Source: Jutongia hominis (GTDB lineage: Bacteria; Bacillota; Clostridia; Lachnospirales; Lachnospiraceae). Taken from it: a DNA stretch of 64,000 nucleotides. This document shows, piece by piece, positions 16,171 to 25,187 of this stretch. Below the pieces are notes generated by a model. That model worked only from the letters and a program-made list of their open reading frames with translations, ran no database searches and was not told where the DNA came from. How positions within the stretch are numbered: position 1 is the first letter of the stretch; every line of letters starts with the position of its first letter. The stretch is from the NCBI RefSeq assembly GCF_014384965.1, contig NZ_JACRSW010000040.1, positions 62,001 through 126,000 on the forward strand, read 5' to 3'. A program made the position numbers and the translations under genes.

Positions 16171-18318
16171 TTTTACTTTTACGATCGTTTTTGCACGTTT
16201 TTTTCCTGCTTTTACGGTAATGATTGTTTTTCCTTTTTTGCGTGCTTTGACTTTCACGGAAATCTTTTTAGCAGCATTTGTGGTCTTTTTGATGGTTACG
16301 ATCTTTTTCTTTGAAGAGGTAACGGTGACCTTATCGGTAGTCTTTTTCGAGGTAACAGTATTCATTACCGGGAAAGTAAGTGTCTTTGAACTGCCTTTTT
16401 TGATCGTTATATTTTTTTTCGCTGATTTGATCTTTTTACAAGGATTTTTTACGGCTTTTGCTGACGGAGCTGTCGTTGGTTTTGCGGATACGGCTGGTGT
16501 ATCTGTAGATGTCGTTGGTTTTGCGGATACGGCTGGTATATCTGCAGATGGCGTTGTTGATGGAGCAGGAGTGTTGATCACAGGTGCTTTTTCAACTTTT
16601 TTACAATGGATCACATAGGTTGTAATACTGTTTGCTTTTAAGGTTGTGCTGATCTTTCCGGCAGATGGATTCCATGTGCTGACCGTGGTGGATGAATCCG
16701 TTGTTTCAGAAGTTACGTCTGCCCAGTTTTCTCCGTTTGCAAGATCTCCGCTGGTACGAATGACTTCCATCGTAGATTGTGCAAAAGAACCGGTATATTT
16801 TTGCGTATCTACAGTAGAAAAGTCAATCGCGGACAGATCAATTTCTGTGTTCTGTGCTTCGTCATTTAAGTTGGTGACAACAATCACAGTATCTCCGCTT
16901 GTGGCATCAAATGCTGCTGTACTATATAATTTTTTAGAAGACAAAGAAGTGCTGCCAAGCAAAGTATAACCCGGCTTAATATAGCGGGAATATTGTCCCA
17001 TTCCATAGTATTTTTTGGTTAATACGATCTTTTCCTGATTATGATCCGCTACGGCAATTCCCCAGAATCCATTTTTATCAAGATCCTTATATTCTTCAGC
17101 AGATTTACTGTCAGCATCGTATTTGTTATTGGCATCGATATGAATGTCAATTGCATCCCAAAGAACCCAGGCAGAAGGCATCAGGTAATTTAACTGTCCT
17201 GTCATATTTTTTGATAAACCTAAGGCAGCACTCATCTCCTGTGCGTTGGTTCCTTCACTATAAGAACCATCTACTTCTGACATCCAAAGATTGACTCCTA
17301 AATCCTGTGCAGCCTGTCTGGTATAAGCGGCACTGGATTTGTTATAGGTATAACAATGGATATCCATTCGGTCTAACATGCTTTGGGAGGTACTGTCTAT
17401 TTTGGAAAAGAATGCATTGGTATCTGTTGTGCTTGAGTAGTCACATCCCGCAAGGACCATATCATTTAATCCGTTTGTGAGCATGGCGTTTTTCACAACT
17501 GGCAATAAAGCAGAAATGGAATCCGGCTCTATTTTACAGCCCTCCTGCTTGGAATTTAAAGCTGTCCAACCACCGGAAGGCTCGTTCATCGGTTCTAAAC
17601 TTGATAACGAATAGCCCTTTTCTTTCAAATGTTTTGTGACATCCGTTAAATATTTTGCAAATGCAACATGACAATCACTTCTGAGATTTTCAGCAGAATT
17701 GACTCCTCCGGAAGAGCAGCCGCTGTTTGTCATAAAGTATGGAGGGGAATTGGAAAAAGCTTCTCCAAGGAAATTTTCTCCTGCTTTTTTGGCTGCCTTC
17801 ATTAACACATTTAACTGGTTCTTGTCGGCATTCCAGTCATAATTCCAAGCATAACCGGCAGTCAGATCGTATTGATCAAACTGTTCCCCTTCTTCTTTGG
17901 TTGTGATCTTCGTTGGATTTACGGCATATCCGGGAATTTTGGAATCAGAACGTGTAATATGATCATGAGAAGGATCATCTCCGCCACCGATATTGTATCT
18001 GCCGATCGTCATTCCCAGCCCCTTTTCTTTATCGTAGAAAGCATCAGTTGCCTGCTCAGACAGAGCCTCGCTATAGCCTACACGGTTTGCCCACCAGCAA
18101 AGGCTTGTACCAAACCCCTGAAATTCGCCATAACTGTTATGATTTGTATCATGAAATGTAGAACGATTCGTCGGATCAACAGAAATTACTGTGTTTTCCG
18201 CTGCCTTTACTTTTCCGTTGTTAGTGTTACAAGTTGTATGCACATTGCATAGGACAGAAAGTGTCAGACTTCCTATTAGTGTCGTGGCGATTACTTTTCG
18301 AAATAGTGTTTTGCTCAA
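16168..18318 (-). CDS. Secreted GH30-family glycoside hydrolase with C-terminal surface module
   Basis: A 716-residue exported enzyme. Signal peptide about 1-39; catalytic (beta/alpha)8 domain about 45-440 with FQGFGTSLCWWANRVG, TIGRYNIGGGDDPSHDHI, acid/base Glu246 in SLEPMNEPSGGW and nucleophile Glu348 in VNLWMSEVDGSY. The local sequence most resembles the endo-beta-1,6-galactanase-like branch of GH30 rather than glucuronoxylanases, but the specificity is inferred. A side beta-domain follows (about 440-570), then a Pro/Thr/Ala-rich linker containing a repeated DTPAVSAKPTT segment and a lysine-rich Big_2-like domain (about 620-716). It is divergent from an AraC-type regulator that probably controls it. 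Confidence 0.88.
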   Translation of the reverse strand: MSKTLFRKVIATTLIGSLTLSVLCNVHTTCNTNNGKVKAAENTVISVDPTNRSTFHDTNHNSYGEFQGFGTSLCWWANRVGYSEALSEQATDAFYDKEKGLGMTIGRYNIGGGDDPSHDHITRSDSKIPGYAVNPTKITTKEEGEQFDQYDLTAGYAWNYDWNADKNQLNVLMKAAKKAGENFLGEAFSNSPPYFMTNSGCSSGGVNSAENLRSDCHVAFAKYLTDVTKHLKEKGYSLSSLEPMNEPSGGWTALNSKQEGCKIEPDSISALLPVVKNAMLTNGLNDMVLAGCDYSSTTDTNAFFSKIDSTSQSMLDRMDIHCYTYNKSSAAYTRQAAQDLGVNLWMSEVDGSYSEGTNAQEMSAALGLSKNMTGQLNYLMPSAWVLWDAIDIHIDANNKYDADSKSAEEYKDLDKNGFWGIAVADHNQEKIVLTKKYYGMGQYSRYIKPGYTLLGSTSLSSKKLYSTAAFDATSGDTVIVVTNLNDEAQNTEIDLSAIDFSTVDTQKYTGSFAQSTMEVIRTSGDLANGENWADVTSETTDSSTTVSTWNPSAGKISTTLKANSITTYVIHCKKVEKAPVINTPAPSTTPSADIPAVSAKPTTSTDTPAVSAKPTTAPSAKAVKNPCKKIKSAKKNITIKKGSSKTLTFPVMNTVTSKKTTDKVTVTSSKKKIVTIKKTTNAAKKISVKVKARKKGKTIITVKAGKKRAKTIVKVK

Positions 18319-18585
18319 ATTCTTTCACCTTTCCTTTCTTTTTTATTGTATCTAGCATATCTAAAATACACTTGATGAATATAGAAATTATTTGCAAATA
18401 GTTTCCTATAGAGTTATTTTATAATATCGTATATAATTATCCTATACACAATTTACTCTTTGGTTTGTCTTATTTCTACTTTTTGTTGAAACAGGAATAT
18501 TTCTGTGACAATAGCAGATCAAACCATTTTTTTTGATTATGTTGCTTTTACAATGTCTTAGAATGTTAGAAAAAGGAGAGAGAAT

Positions 18586-19521
18586 ATGCATCCACCAGAG
18601 AAAACATTTTTTCAACAGAATATTTATTTTTCGGCTGATATGAAGCATTTACCGGAGATTGTTTTGATCGATGATGTAACCATCTCATCACCCTATGTAC
18701 ATTATCGGAGAAAACCGGAAGAATACATCCTTTATTATATTTATGATGGTGAAATGTATCTTACAGAAGGTGATACAGCCTATGTATTGGCAAAAGGAGA
18801 CATTCTGCTCTTAGATCCGAAACGTGTTCATTATGGAAGAAAGACATCGACTTGTCATTATCTGTATTTGCATTTTCGGTGGGATGATCTGAAAGAGGAG
18901 AGTATTCAGGCAGATCATCTATTGCATTTTCGTAAAAGTCTGCGGGAGCAGAATTCATTATTTGATGCTGCCAATGCAGGCGGTGACCGGCTTATCTTGC
19001 CTAAATACCGGAAGGTACCGAAACGTTCGGATGGAAAGATCAGGTTTCTACTCGAACAGATGCAAAGCCAGTTTCACAATGGAATGGAATACCGTCAGGA
19101 GATGACAGCAGCATTGTGTCTTCAATTCTTTATAGAATATGCCAGAATTTTGAATGATCAATATAGTGAGACTACAACTAAAAATATGGATCAGACGATC
19201 AGCAACATTATTACATATATCTACCGGTATTACCCGGATGAAATCACAAGCCGGGACATTTCTCGTAGAATGCATGGTAACTATAATTATATCAATCGGA
19301 AATTTAAGGAATACACTGGAAGGACGATCATGAATTTTCTGAACGAATATCGTGTCTACAGAAGCAGAGAATTGCTGGCAACCGGATTATATACTCATAA
19401 ACAGATTGCAGCCGAAGTGGGATTTTGCAATGAATTTTACTTTTCACGCGTATTTAAAAAGGTAATAGGGATCAGTCCAAGTGTGTATGCAAAAGGTGTA
19501 AATAGAAAGGAAACCATCTAG
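18586..19521 (+). CDS. AraC-family transcriptional regulator
   Basis: A 311-residue regulator. The N-terminal part (about 30-130) is a cupin-like sugar-sensing domain: YIYDGEMYLTEGDTAYVLAKGDILLLDPKRVHYG. The C-terminal 100 residues hold two helix-turn-helix motifs, DEITSRDISRRMHGNYNYINRKFKEYTG and THKQIAAEVGFCNEFYFSRVFKKVIGISPSVYA, the latter matching the AraC signature. The gene starts 267 bp from the divergent GH30 gene, so a role as activator of that hydrolase in response to an oligosaccharide is likely but inferred. AAAAAGGAGAGAG precedes ATG 18586. Confidence 0.9.
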   Translation: MHPPEKTFFQQNIYFSADMKHLPEIVLIDDVTISSPYVHYRRKPEEYILYYIYDGEMYLTEGDTAYVLAKGDILLLDPKRVHYGRKTSTCHYLYLHFRWDDLKEESIQADHLLHFRKSLREQNSLFDAANAGGDRLILPKYRKVPKRSDGKIRFLLEQMQSQFHNGMEYRQEMTAALCLQFFIEYARILNDQYSETTTKNMDQTISNIITYIYRYYPDEITSRDISRRMHGNYNYINRKFKEYTGRTIMNFLNEYRVYRSRELLATGLYTHKQIAAEVGFCNEFYFSRVFKKVIGISPSVYAKGVNRKETI

Positions 19522-19698
19522 TGGATTGGAATGAAAGGAAAAAGTGTATAATGTGGTAACGGTAAATATGAATGATGTAACAGCACAGAAGTCTGTCTGC
19601 ATGGATGGATTCGAATTTTTCAAAACACAAAACACGGAAAAGCACAGACATACTGCCTGCTGCATAAGATATAGAGATATCATGTAGAGGTGTCGCAA

Positions 19699-20349
19699 AT
19701 GCAGTCTTTTCCAAAGCCACTTAGTGCGAAAGAAGAAAAGGAATGCATCGCAAGGTGCCGGCAGGGAGATCAAAAGGCAAGACAATGTCTGATAGAGAAA
19801 AATTTGCGGCTTGTTGCCTATATAGCGAAGAAATATAATGTCGGAGATAAAGATATGGATGATCTGATATCGATCGGGACGATTGGTTTGATCAAAGGGA
19901 TCGATACATTTGATGAAACAAAGAATATCCGCTTAGCGACATACGCTGCAAGATGCATCGACAATGAATTGCTTATGATGTTACGTGCAGAGAAAAAGAA
20001 AGCAAAAGATGTCTATTTATACGATTCGATCGGCTCGGATAAAGAAGGCAATGAGATCAATCTTTTTGACATTATAGAATATAAAGATGAAGATGTCATA
20101 GAAAGGCTGATGGTAAATGAACGTGTTGGAAGACTCGGAAAGATCATGGAAGAAACATTGAGTGGCAGAGAAAAGACAATTCTGATCATGCGGTATGGGC
20201 TTGATGGAAAAAAAGAAAAAACACAGCGGGAAATTGCTAAGTTATACGGCATTTCCCGCTCTTATGTTTCCCGGATCGAAAAAAGAGCATTAGGAAAGCT
20301 TCGTAAGAAATACGAAGAGATCGAAAATGCCTCTGCTAAAAGAAAATAG
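19699..20349 (+). CDS. sigK: Sporulation RNA polymerase sigma factor, SigK type
   Basis: A 216-residue sigma-70 family factor. Region 2 reads LIEKNLRLVAYIAKKYNVGDKDMDDLISIGTIGLIKGIDTFDETKNIRLATYAARCIDNELLM, and region 4 reads TQREIAKLYGISRSYVSRIEKRALGKLRKKY with its helix-turn-helix. Length, lack of region 1, and the N-terminal PKPLSAKEEKECIARCRQGD fit SigK, the late mother-cell factor, though SigE is a close alternative. The gene is uninterrupted, so there is no skin element as in some Clostridia. ATG 19699 is chosen because AGAGG lies nine bases upstream. The last codons and the stop are duplicated downstream (41-bp period). Confidence 0.82.
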   Translation: MQSFPKPLSAKEEKECIARCRQGDQKARQCLIEKNLRLVAYIAKKYNVGDKDMDDLISIGTIGLIKGIDTFDETKNIRLATYAARCIDNELLMMLRAEKKKAKDVYLYDSIGSDKEGNEINLFDIIEYKDEDVIERLMVNERVGRLGKIMEETLSGREKTILIMRYGLDGKKEKTQREIAKLYGISRSYVSRIEKRALGKLRKKYEEIENASAKRK

Positions 20350-20416
20350 AATACAAAGAGATTGAGAATGCCTCAGTCAAAAGAAAATAGAATACAAAGA
20401 GATCGAGAATGCATTT
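20317..20416 (+). repeat. 41-bp tandem duplication of the sigK 3' end
   Basis: GAGATCGA at 20317, GAGATTGA at 20358 and GAGATCGA at 20399 mark about 2.4 copies of a 41-bp unit that begins in the last codons of sigK and includes the stop codon context AAAAGAAAATAG. Confidence 0.8.
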
Positions 20417-20624
20417 GCCGTTATGAGTAGCGGAAAATATGTATGTTTCTGAGAAGCCGGTATCTTGTATGGCTTTTGTAAATATGTTAAGATAAAATAG
20501 TATGAAAATAATTGGGAGAGTGGTTTTCATATGGCAACAGAAGAGAGCATTTCTTGCCGGAAGTAAGGAGTGTGATCGAAAAGAAAGCGCAGCAGAAAGG
20601 AGTTTCGCACATAGCGGGAAGAAT

Positions 20625-21584
20625 ATGACATATATAGAAGAATATAAAGAAGGAAATAAATTTTTTGGTATTTATTTATGCAAATCAAAACAGGTTTTAA
20701 AGACAAAAGCAGGTAAGACATATTATTCTCTTTTGCTACAGGATAAAACCGGTGTGATCGATGCAAAAGTCTGGGAATTGAATAACGGCATCGCAGATTT
20801 TGATGCAATGGATTTTATTATGACAGATGGCTCGGTGACCTCTTTTCAGGGCAGTCGTCAGGTCAATGTGACACGGATCCGTAAGGCGCAGGAAGGGGAA
20901 TATGATCCGGCAGAATATATTCCTGCATCCAAATATGACCGTGAAGAAATGTATCAGGAATTAGTCGGATATATCAACACGATTCAGGAGCCGCATTTGA
21001 AACAGCTTACTTGTAAATATTTTGTAGAAGATGCAGAGTTTATCAAGGAGTTTAAGCAGCATTCGGCAGCAAAATCCGTTCATCATGGATTTGTAGGCGG
21101 GCTGTTACAGCATACACTTGCAGTTACGAGAATGTGTGATTTCTTTGCTAAGAATTATCCGATCCTTGATCGCGATCTTTTAATCACGGCAGCTATCTTT
21201 CATGATATCGGAAAGATCTGGGAATTATCGGACTTTCCATCGAATGATTATACCGATGAGGGACAGTTACTTGGACATATTTTCCTTGGCGCAGAGCTGA
21301 TCGGCAGAGAGGCCGAAAAGATTCCGGGCTTCCCGGAAGTGCTTGCAAGAGAACTTAGACATTGTATTCTGGCACATCATGGAGAACTGGAATATGGATC
21401 ACCTAAGAAGCCTGCAATGGCAGAGGCAATGGCTTTGAATTTTGCCGATAATGCAGATGCGAAGTTAGAGACCATGACCGAAGTATATGACAAAGCAGAG
21501 CCGACAACAGAATGGCTTGGCTATAACCGTTTATTAGAGTCGAATGTAAGACAAAGCTCAGGATACATACAAAAAAGAAAATAA
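20625..21584 (+). CDS. YhaM-family 3'-5' exoribonuclease (OB-fold + HD)
   Basis: A ~319-residue RNase. The N-terminal OB-fold (about 15-95: SKQVLKTKAGKTYYSLLLQDKTGVIDAKVW) binds nucleic acid, and the HD domain (about 140-290) shows HHGFVGGLLQHTLAVTRMCDFFA, AAIFHDIGKIWEL, HIFLGAELIGREAEK and ILAHHGELEYGSPKKPAMAEA, all YhaM/CBF1 motifs with paired metal-binding His/Asp. YhaM trims mRNA 3' ends in Firmicutes. I place the start at ATG 20625, which gives the family N-terminus TYIEEYKEG; the upstream in-frame ATG at 20502 would add an unlike 41-residue leader. The gene ends in a good terminator. Confidence 0.88.
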   Translation: MTYIEEYKEGNKFFGIYLCKSKQVLKTKAGKTYYSLLLQDKTGVIDAKVWELNNGIADFDAMDFIMTDGSVTSFQGSRQVNVTRIRKAQEGEYDPAEYIPASKYDREEMYQELVGYINTIQEPHLKQLTCKYFVEDAEFIKEFKQHSAAKSVHHGFVGGLLQHTLAVTRMCDFFAKNYPILDRDLLITAAIFHDIGKIWELSDFPSNDYTDEGQLLGHIFLGAELIGREAEKIPGFPEVLARELRHCILAHHGELEYGSPKKPAMAEAMALNFADNADAKLETMTEVYDKAEPTTEWLGYNRLLESNVRQSSGYIQKRK

Positions 21585-21606
21585 CGCAATAGAATAGAAC
21601 GCAGGA

Positions 21607-21638
21607 AGCACCTTGAAAGCGATTCAGGGTGCTTTTTA
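21607..21638 (+). terminator. Terminator of the yhaM-like gene
   Basis: AAGCACCTTGAA pairs with TTCAGGGTGCTT followed by T residues, 20 bp after the stop codon. Confidence 0.8.
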
Positions 21639-21914
21639 ATGGAATAGGAAATTGCTCGTGTAATAGTGGTATATTAACAAGAATTGCTTTAGCAATTCTT
21701 GGAGTGCAAAGCACTGGCTTTGCACTTTTTTAGGGAATAGGAAACTGTTCGTGCAATAGTGGTATATTAACAAGAATTGCTTTAGCAATTCTTGGAGTGC
21801 AAAGCACTGACTTTGCACTTTTTTAGGGAATAGGAAACTGTTCGTGCAATAGTGGTATATTAACAAGAATTGCTTTAGCAATTCTTGGAGTGCAAAGCAC
21901 CGGCTTTGCACTTA
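21639..21914 (+). repeat. Three tandem copies of a 93-bp terminator-bearing repeat
   Basis: The T-tailed hairpin AGTGCAAAGC...GCTTTGCACT begins at 21703, 21796 and 21889 (93-bp period), each preceded by AAGAATTGC-TTTA-GCAATTCTT and GGAATAGGAAA-TG-TCGTG-AATAG. The family is the same as at 12411-12590. In the last copy the T-tract is broken (GCACTTATTATC), leaving read-through into the methyltransferase gene possible. A long minus-strand reading frame here is only the repeat read as protein. Confidence 0.88.
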
Positions 21915-21936
21915 TTATCATGGAAAGGAGGTTGCT

Positions 21937-23457
21937 ATGGCAAAAAAGAATAGGAAGAGTAAAGACATTGTCTGTCAGAAAAACGATGAGCTGGAAGTAG
22001 ATATTATTGATATGGGAACCGAAGGAGAGGGCATTGGAAAAGTAAAAGGGTATCCTCTTTTTGTAAAGGATGCCGTGATCGGTGATCGGGTTCGTGTAGT
22101 TGTTATGAAGACAAAGAAGAATTATGGATATGCCAGACTTTTAAAGATTGTGAAAGCATCTCCATCCCGTGTGGAACCGAAATGCCCTGTGGCAAGACAA
22201 TGCGGTGGCTGCCAGTTACAGCATTGTTCTTATGAAAAGCAGACAGAATGGAAAGAGCAGAAAGTGAAAAACTGTCTTGAGCGGATCGGTGGATTTTCGC
22301 TGGAAGGATCCACGATCGAGGTAGAGCCGATCCTGCGGATGGACGAACCATATCATTATCGTAATAAAGCACAATTTCCTGTCGGCACAGACAAAGAGGA
22401 AAATCCGGTGGCTGGTTTTTATGCAGGAAGATCGCATTCGATCATTGCAAATACGGATTGTAACATTCAACATCCGTGTAACAAAGAAATTGTGGATACC
22501 GTCTTGCAATTTATGAAAGATTATGGAATCCCGGCGTATAATGAAGGAACACATACCGGGCTTGTCCGCCATATCCTGACCAGAGTAGGTGCTGTGACCG
22601 GAGAAGTGATGATCTGTCTTGTGATCAATGGAAAGAAAATGCCACACGACAAAGAACTTGTTGACAGATTGCTAAATTGTTCATGGAATAACAAAACTGC
22701 TGTAAACGCAACTGTTGCCACGAATATTGCAGGCGATACAACTACAGCTCCTGCCACGAATATTGCAGGCGATACAAACACAACACTTACGATCAAAAGC
22801 ATCTGCCTGAATTATAATGAAGAAAAGACAAATGTCATTCTCGGACAAGATATTCAGGTGCTTTATGGTGAAAAATATATTGAAGATTATATTGGTGACA
22901 TCAAATACCGTATTTCACCACTTTCTTTCTATCAGGTCAATCCGGTACAGACCAGACGATTGTATCAGACAGCATTGGAATATGCCGATTTGAAAGGTGG
23001 CGAAGTGGTATGGGATCTATATTGCGGAATCGGAACGATCTCACTTTTTCTGGCACAAAAGGCAGCTCATGTCTGTGGTGTTGAGATCGTGCCACAGGCG
23101 GTTGAAGATGCGAAAGAGAATGCACGACTGAATCATTTCGAAAATGCAGAGTTCTTCGTGGGGGCAGCGGAAGATGTTGTTACAAAGCAGTACCAAAAGA
23201 GCAACGGAAGCCTGAAAGCAGATGTTGTAACATTAGATCCGCCACGTAAAGGCTGTGACGAAAAGCTTTTAGAAACTGTGATCGCTATGGAACCAGAGCG
23301 GATTGTATATGTAAGTTGTGATCCGGCAACGCTCGCCAGAGATCTGCGATTCCTGTGCGACAGAGGATATGAACTCAAAAAAGTGCGTCCGTGTGATATG
23401 TTCGGACACAGCTATCATGTGGAGACGGTCTGTTTGCTGTCAAGAAAAGATAAATAA
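21937..23457 (+). CDS. RNA m5U methyltransferase, RlmD/RlmCD (RumA) family
   Basis: A 506-residue SAM-dependent enzyme methylating uracil C5 in 23S rRNA (or tRNA). In order: TRAM domain (about 15-72), [4Fe-4S] cysteines in CPVARQCGGCQLQHC (Cys83, 89, 92, 97), a central domain, SAM-binding VWDLYCGIGTISLFLA, DPPRKGCDEK, and catalytic-Cys motif YVSCDPATLARDL near 465. At about 255-280 there is a low-complexity insert in which ATNIAGDT occurs twice, expanding a loop that is short in relatives. The start follows GGAAAGGAGG. Its only upstream terminator-like structure is the last, T-poor copy of the 93-bp repeat. Confidence 0.92.
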   Translation: MAKKNRKSKDIVCQKNDELEVDIIDMGTEGEGIGKVKGYPLFVKDAVIGDRVRVVVMKTKKNYGYARLLKIVKASPSRVEPKCPVARQCGGCQLQHCSYEKQTEWKEQKVKNCLERIGGFSLEGSTIEVEPILRMDEPYHYRNKAQFPVGTDKEENPVAGFYAGRSHSIIANTDCNIQHPCNKEIVDTVLQFMKDYGIPAYNEGTHTGLVRHILTRVGAVTGEVMICLVINGKKMPHDKELVDRLLNCSWNNKTAVNATVATNIAGDTTTAPATNIAGDTNTTLTIKSICLNYNEEKTNVILGQDIQVLYGEKYIEDYIGDIKYRISPLSFYQVNPVQTRRLYQTALEYADLKGGEVVWDLYCGIGTISLFLAQKAAHVCGVEIVPQAVEDAKENARLNHFENAEFFVGAAEDVVTKQYQKSNGSLKADVVTLDPPRKGCDEKLLETVIAMEPERIVYVSCDPATLARDLRFLCDRGYELKKVRPCDMFGHSYHVETVCLLSRKDK

Positions 23458-23479
23458 GGGCTGAAAAGCGGTTTGTTCC

Positions 23480-23530
23480 CGGGCTTTTTGTAAGGTTGGT
23501 ATCACCAGAGAAACCTTGCAAAAAGCTCGG
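23480..23530 (+). terminator. Hairpin after the methyltransferase gene
   Basis: CGGGCTTTTTGTAAGGTT (23480-23497) pairs with AACCTTGCAAAAAGCTCGG (23512-23530), a long stem, followed by TTGTGATT rather than a clean T-run. Confidence 0.65.
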
Positions 23531-23734
23531 TTGTGATTGCTTTAAGATATATGCTTAGCTTGCATTTATAGTTAAAAAGTTGTAAATAACTGCATCACTT
23601 TAACACATCATTACGTTATATAGAGTAGAACACTTTATAAAAAAGTGCGTGAAAAAGGGAAAGATGTGCATTGAAAAAGGAAGAGAATGGAGGAAAGAGA
23701 ACGGCAAAAGCTGATTTTGAAAGGAGTGAGCAGT

Positions 23735-24187
23735 ATGAAGAAAAGTGTAAAGAAAAATATCATTATTTTAGCAATATGTATGGGTGCAACTTTTTGTTGT
23801 TCTGGTTGTACAAGCAAAAAGCAGACAATTGCAAAGGATGGAGCGGTGACAATGAGCGCTGTTTTGACCGAAGATGATAGCACTACCGTAGAGTGTACTA
23901 TCATCAATAAAACCAAAAAAGACATTGTGACCGGGGAAGAGTATTCTTTATGGGTTTTAAAGGATAAGTCTTTTGTTGAAGTACCTTTATTACCGGAAGC
24001 CGGAGGTTTCAATTTATCGAGCAAGGATATTTTGTCCGGAGATGAATATAGTTTTAGGGCATATATTGAGAAATATTATGGAAAATTAGAAGTAGGTCAT
24101 TACAGAATAGTAAAAGAATATACGGAGAAAGACGGCAAGAAAGATACGGACAAAGAGAACGTTTCGGCTGAGTTTGATCTATCCTGA
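23735..24187 (+). CDS. Small lipoprotein with Ig-like domain
   Basis: A 150-residue predicted lipoprotein: a short Lys-rich N-terminus, hydrophobic stretch and lipobox CSGC (Cys about residue 26), then a single beta-rich domain with VTMSAVLTEDDSTTVECTIINKT, EEYSLWVLKDKSFVEVP and LEVGHYRIVKEY, the pattern of a bacterial Ig-like domain (Big_14 type) frequent in Lachnospiraceae. It is anchored outside the membrane; the function is unknown. ATG 23735 follows AAAGGAGTGAG. It is convergent with the HD-domain gene. Confidence 0.7.
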   Translation: MKKSVKKNIIILAICMGATFCCSGCTSKKQTIAKDGAVTMSAVLTEDDSTTVECTIINKTKKDIVTGEEYSLWVLKDKSFVEVPLLPEAGGFNLSSKDILSGDEYSFRAYIEKYYGKLEVGHYRIVKEYTEKDGKKDTDKENVSAEFDLS

Positions 24188-24229
24188 TTGTTCGTATACA
24201 TCTTTCATCAAGAGTGTACCGGCCAATAC

Positions 24230-24724
24230 TTATAAATACATCAATTTGCAAAGTTCCTTTCCTGTGGCGGTTTCAAAAATATGACCAAGTGCGTGCTTTG
24301 CAGAGCTTTTTGGAAGATTATCTTCATATTGATTGACAAGATAATCTGCTTCTAGCAGAATGCGGTAATCGATACCGTTAACATCCGTATATGTGTGGTG
24401 ATGACCGACAAGGTAGCATACACGGTCAATGACAGTGGTATCAAAATTAAGGCGTTCTAATAGTTGTCTCGCGATTGCGGGACCTTCCAGTTCCTGTAGT
24501 TTTCCATTACATTTTCCGTATTTTTCTTCGGCGGATTTGATTCCGATATCATGTACAAGAGCGGCAGCCTCTAAGGTGAAAAGAGTATTAGATGTTAGTC
24601 CTTCCTGCGTACCGATATATTTTGCATAGGCATGTACTTTAGTAAAATGCTGTATCCTTTTTGGGTCATTATGATAATAACGCATCATTTCTAAATTTAA
24701 AGAAGATAATAGATCCATGGTCAT
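24230..24724 (-). CDS. HD-domain phosphohydrolase-like protein
   Basis: A 164-residue single-domain HD protein. Metal-binding motifs are visible: HFTKVHAYAKYIG, AAALVHDIGIKSAEEKYG (the HD pair), and CYLVGHHHTY, with Asp/Glu near ILLEADYLVN. Such small HD proteins hydrolyse nucleotide phosphates or are uncharacterised. Three in-frame ATGs start the gene; I choose the middle-spaced one at 24724, six bases from AAAGG, over 24730, which abuts it. Confidence 0.75.
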   Translation of the reverse strand: MTMDLLSSLNLEMMRYYHNDPKRIQHFTKVHAYAKYIGTQEGLTSNTLFTLEAAALVHDIGIKSAEEKYGKCNGKLQELEGPAIARQLLERLNFDTTVIDRVCYLVGHHHTYTDVNGIDYRILLEADYLVNQYEDNLPKSSAKHALGHIFETATGKELCKLMYL

Positions 24725-25073
24725 AGCCATCCTTTCTTATCAAAATATCAAATAAAACAGTTATAACAATTTTTTCAATCGAATATGAAGAATAGTAATA
24801 ATGCTACGCTGCATACAAAATAATTATAACGTGGACAGTGTTATTTGAAAAGGAACAGATGACAAATTATATGTTTTTTGTTCTGGGTATGTTTTCTATC
24901 ATATGGTTTTGTATATAGAAAAGTTTTTTTTGATCATTCAATCGTCAAGCTTCCACCTGCAAAAGGAGATAATGAGATTATAGAATGAGGAATAAAAAAC
25001 TGGTAAGATTAAAATTCCGTACAAGAATTTAGTAAATTTATGATGTAGAATTTAGTGAATTTATGATGTAGTC
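24725..25073. other. Intergenic region before the helicase
   Basis: AT-rich sequence with no gene. A ~23-bp direct repeat, GAATTTAGT-AATTTATGATGTA, occurs twice at about 25025 and 25048 just before the helicase promoter. Confidence 0.5.
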
Positions 25074-25102
25074 TTTACTTCCGGACATAAATATGATATA
25101 AA
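25074..25102 (+). promoter_or_regulatory. Putative promoter of the DEAD-box helicase gene
   Basis: TTTACT (25074-25079), 17-bp spacer, TATAAA (25097-25102). The predicted start of transcription is about 175 nt before the start codon. Confidence 0.5.
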
Positions 25103-25153
25103 TTAAAAGATACGCAGAAAATCGGATAAAAGCAAAAGCAGATCGTAGTGATA

Positions 25154-25187
25154 AAACCGTTCCTTCTATGTGGCAGGAACGGTTTTT
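25154..25187 (+). terminator. Leader terminator (attenuator candidate) before the DEAD-box helicase
   Basis: AAACCGTTCC (25154-25163) pairs with GGAACGGTTT (25176-25185) and is followed by a short T-run. It lies between the predicted promoter and the start codon, so it may attenuate transcription. An alternative is that it ends an unrelated upstream transcript. Confidence 0.7.

Noticed and set aside
19699..20349. Skin-element interruption of sigK
   Set aside because: The gene is continuous from start to stop; no recombinase gene or split is present.
21636..21911. Minus-strand open frame encoding a three-fold repeated ~31-residue protein
   Set aside because: It is the 93-bp terminator repeat read through because 93 is a multiple of three; no ribosome-binding site or family features.
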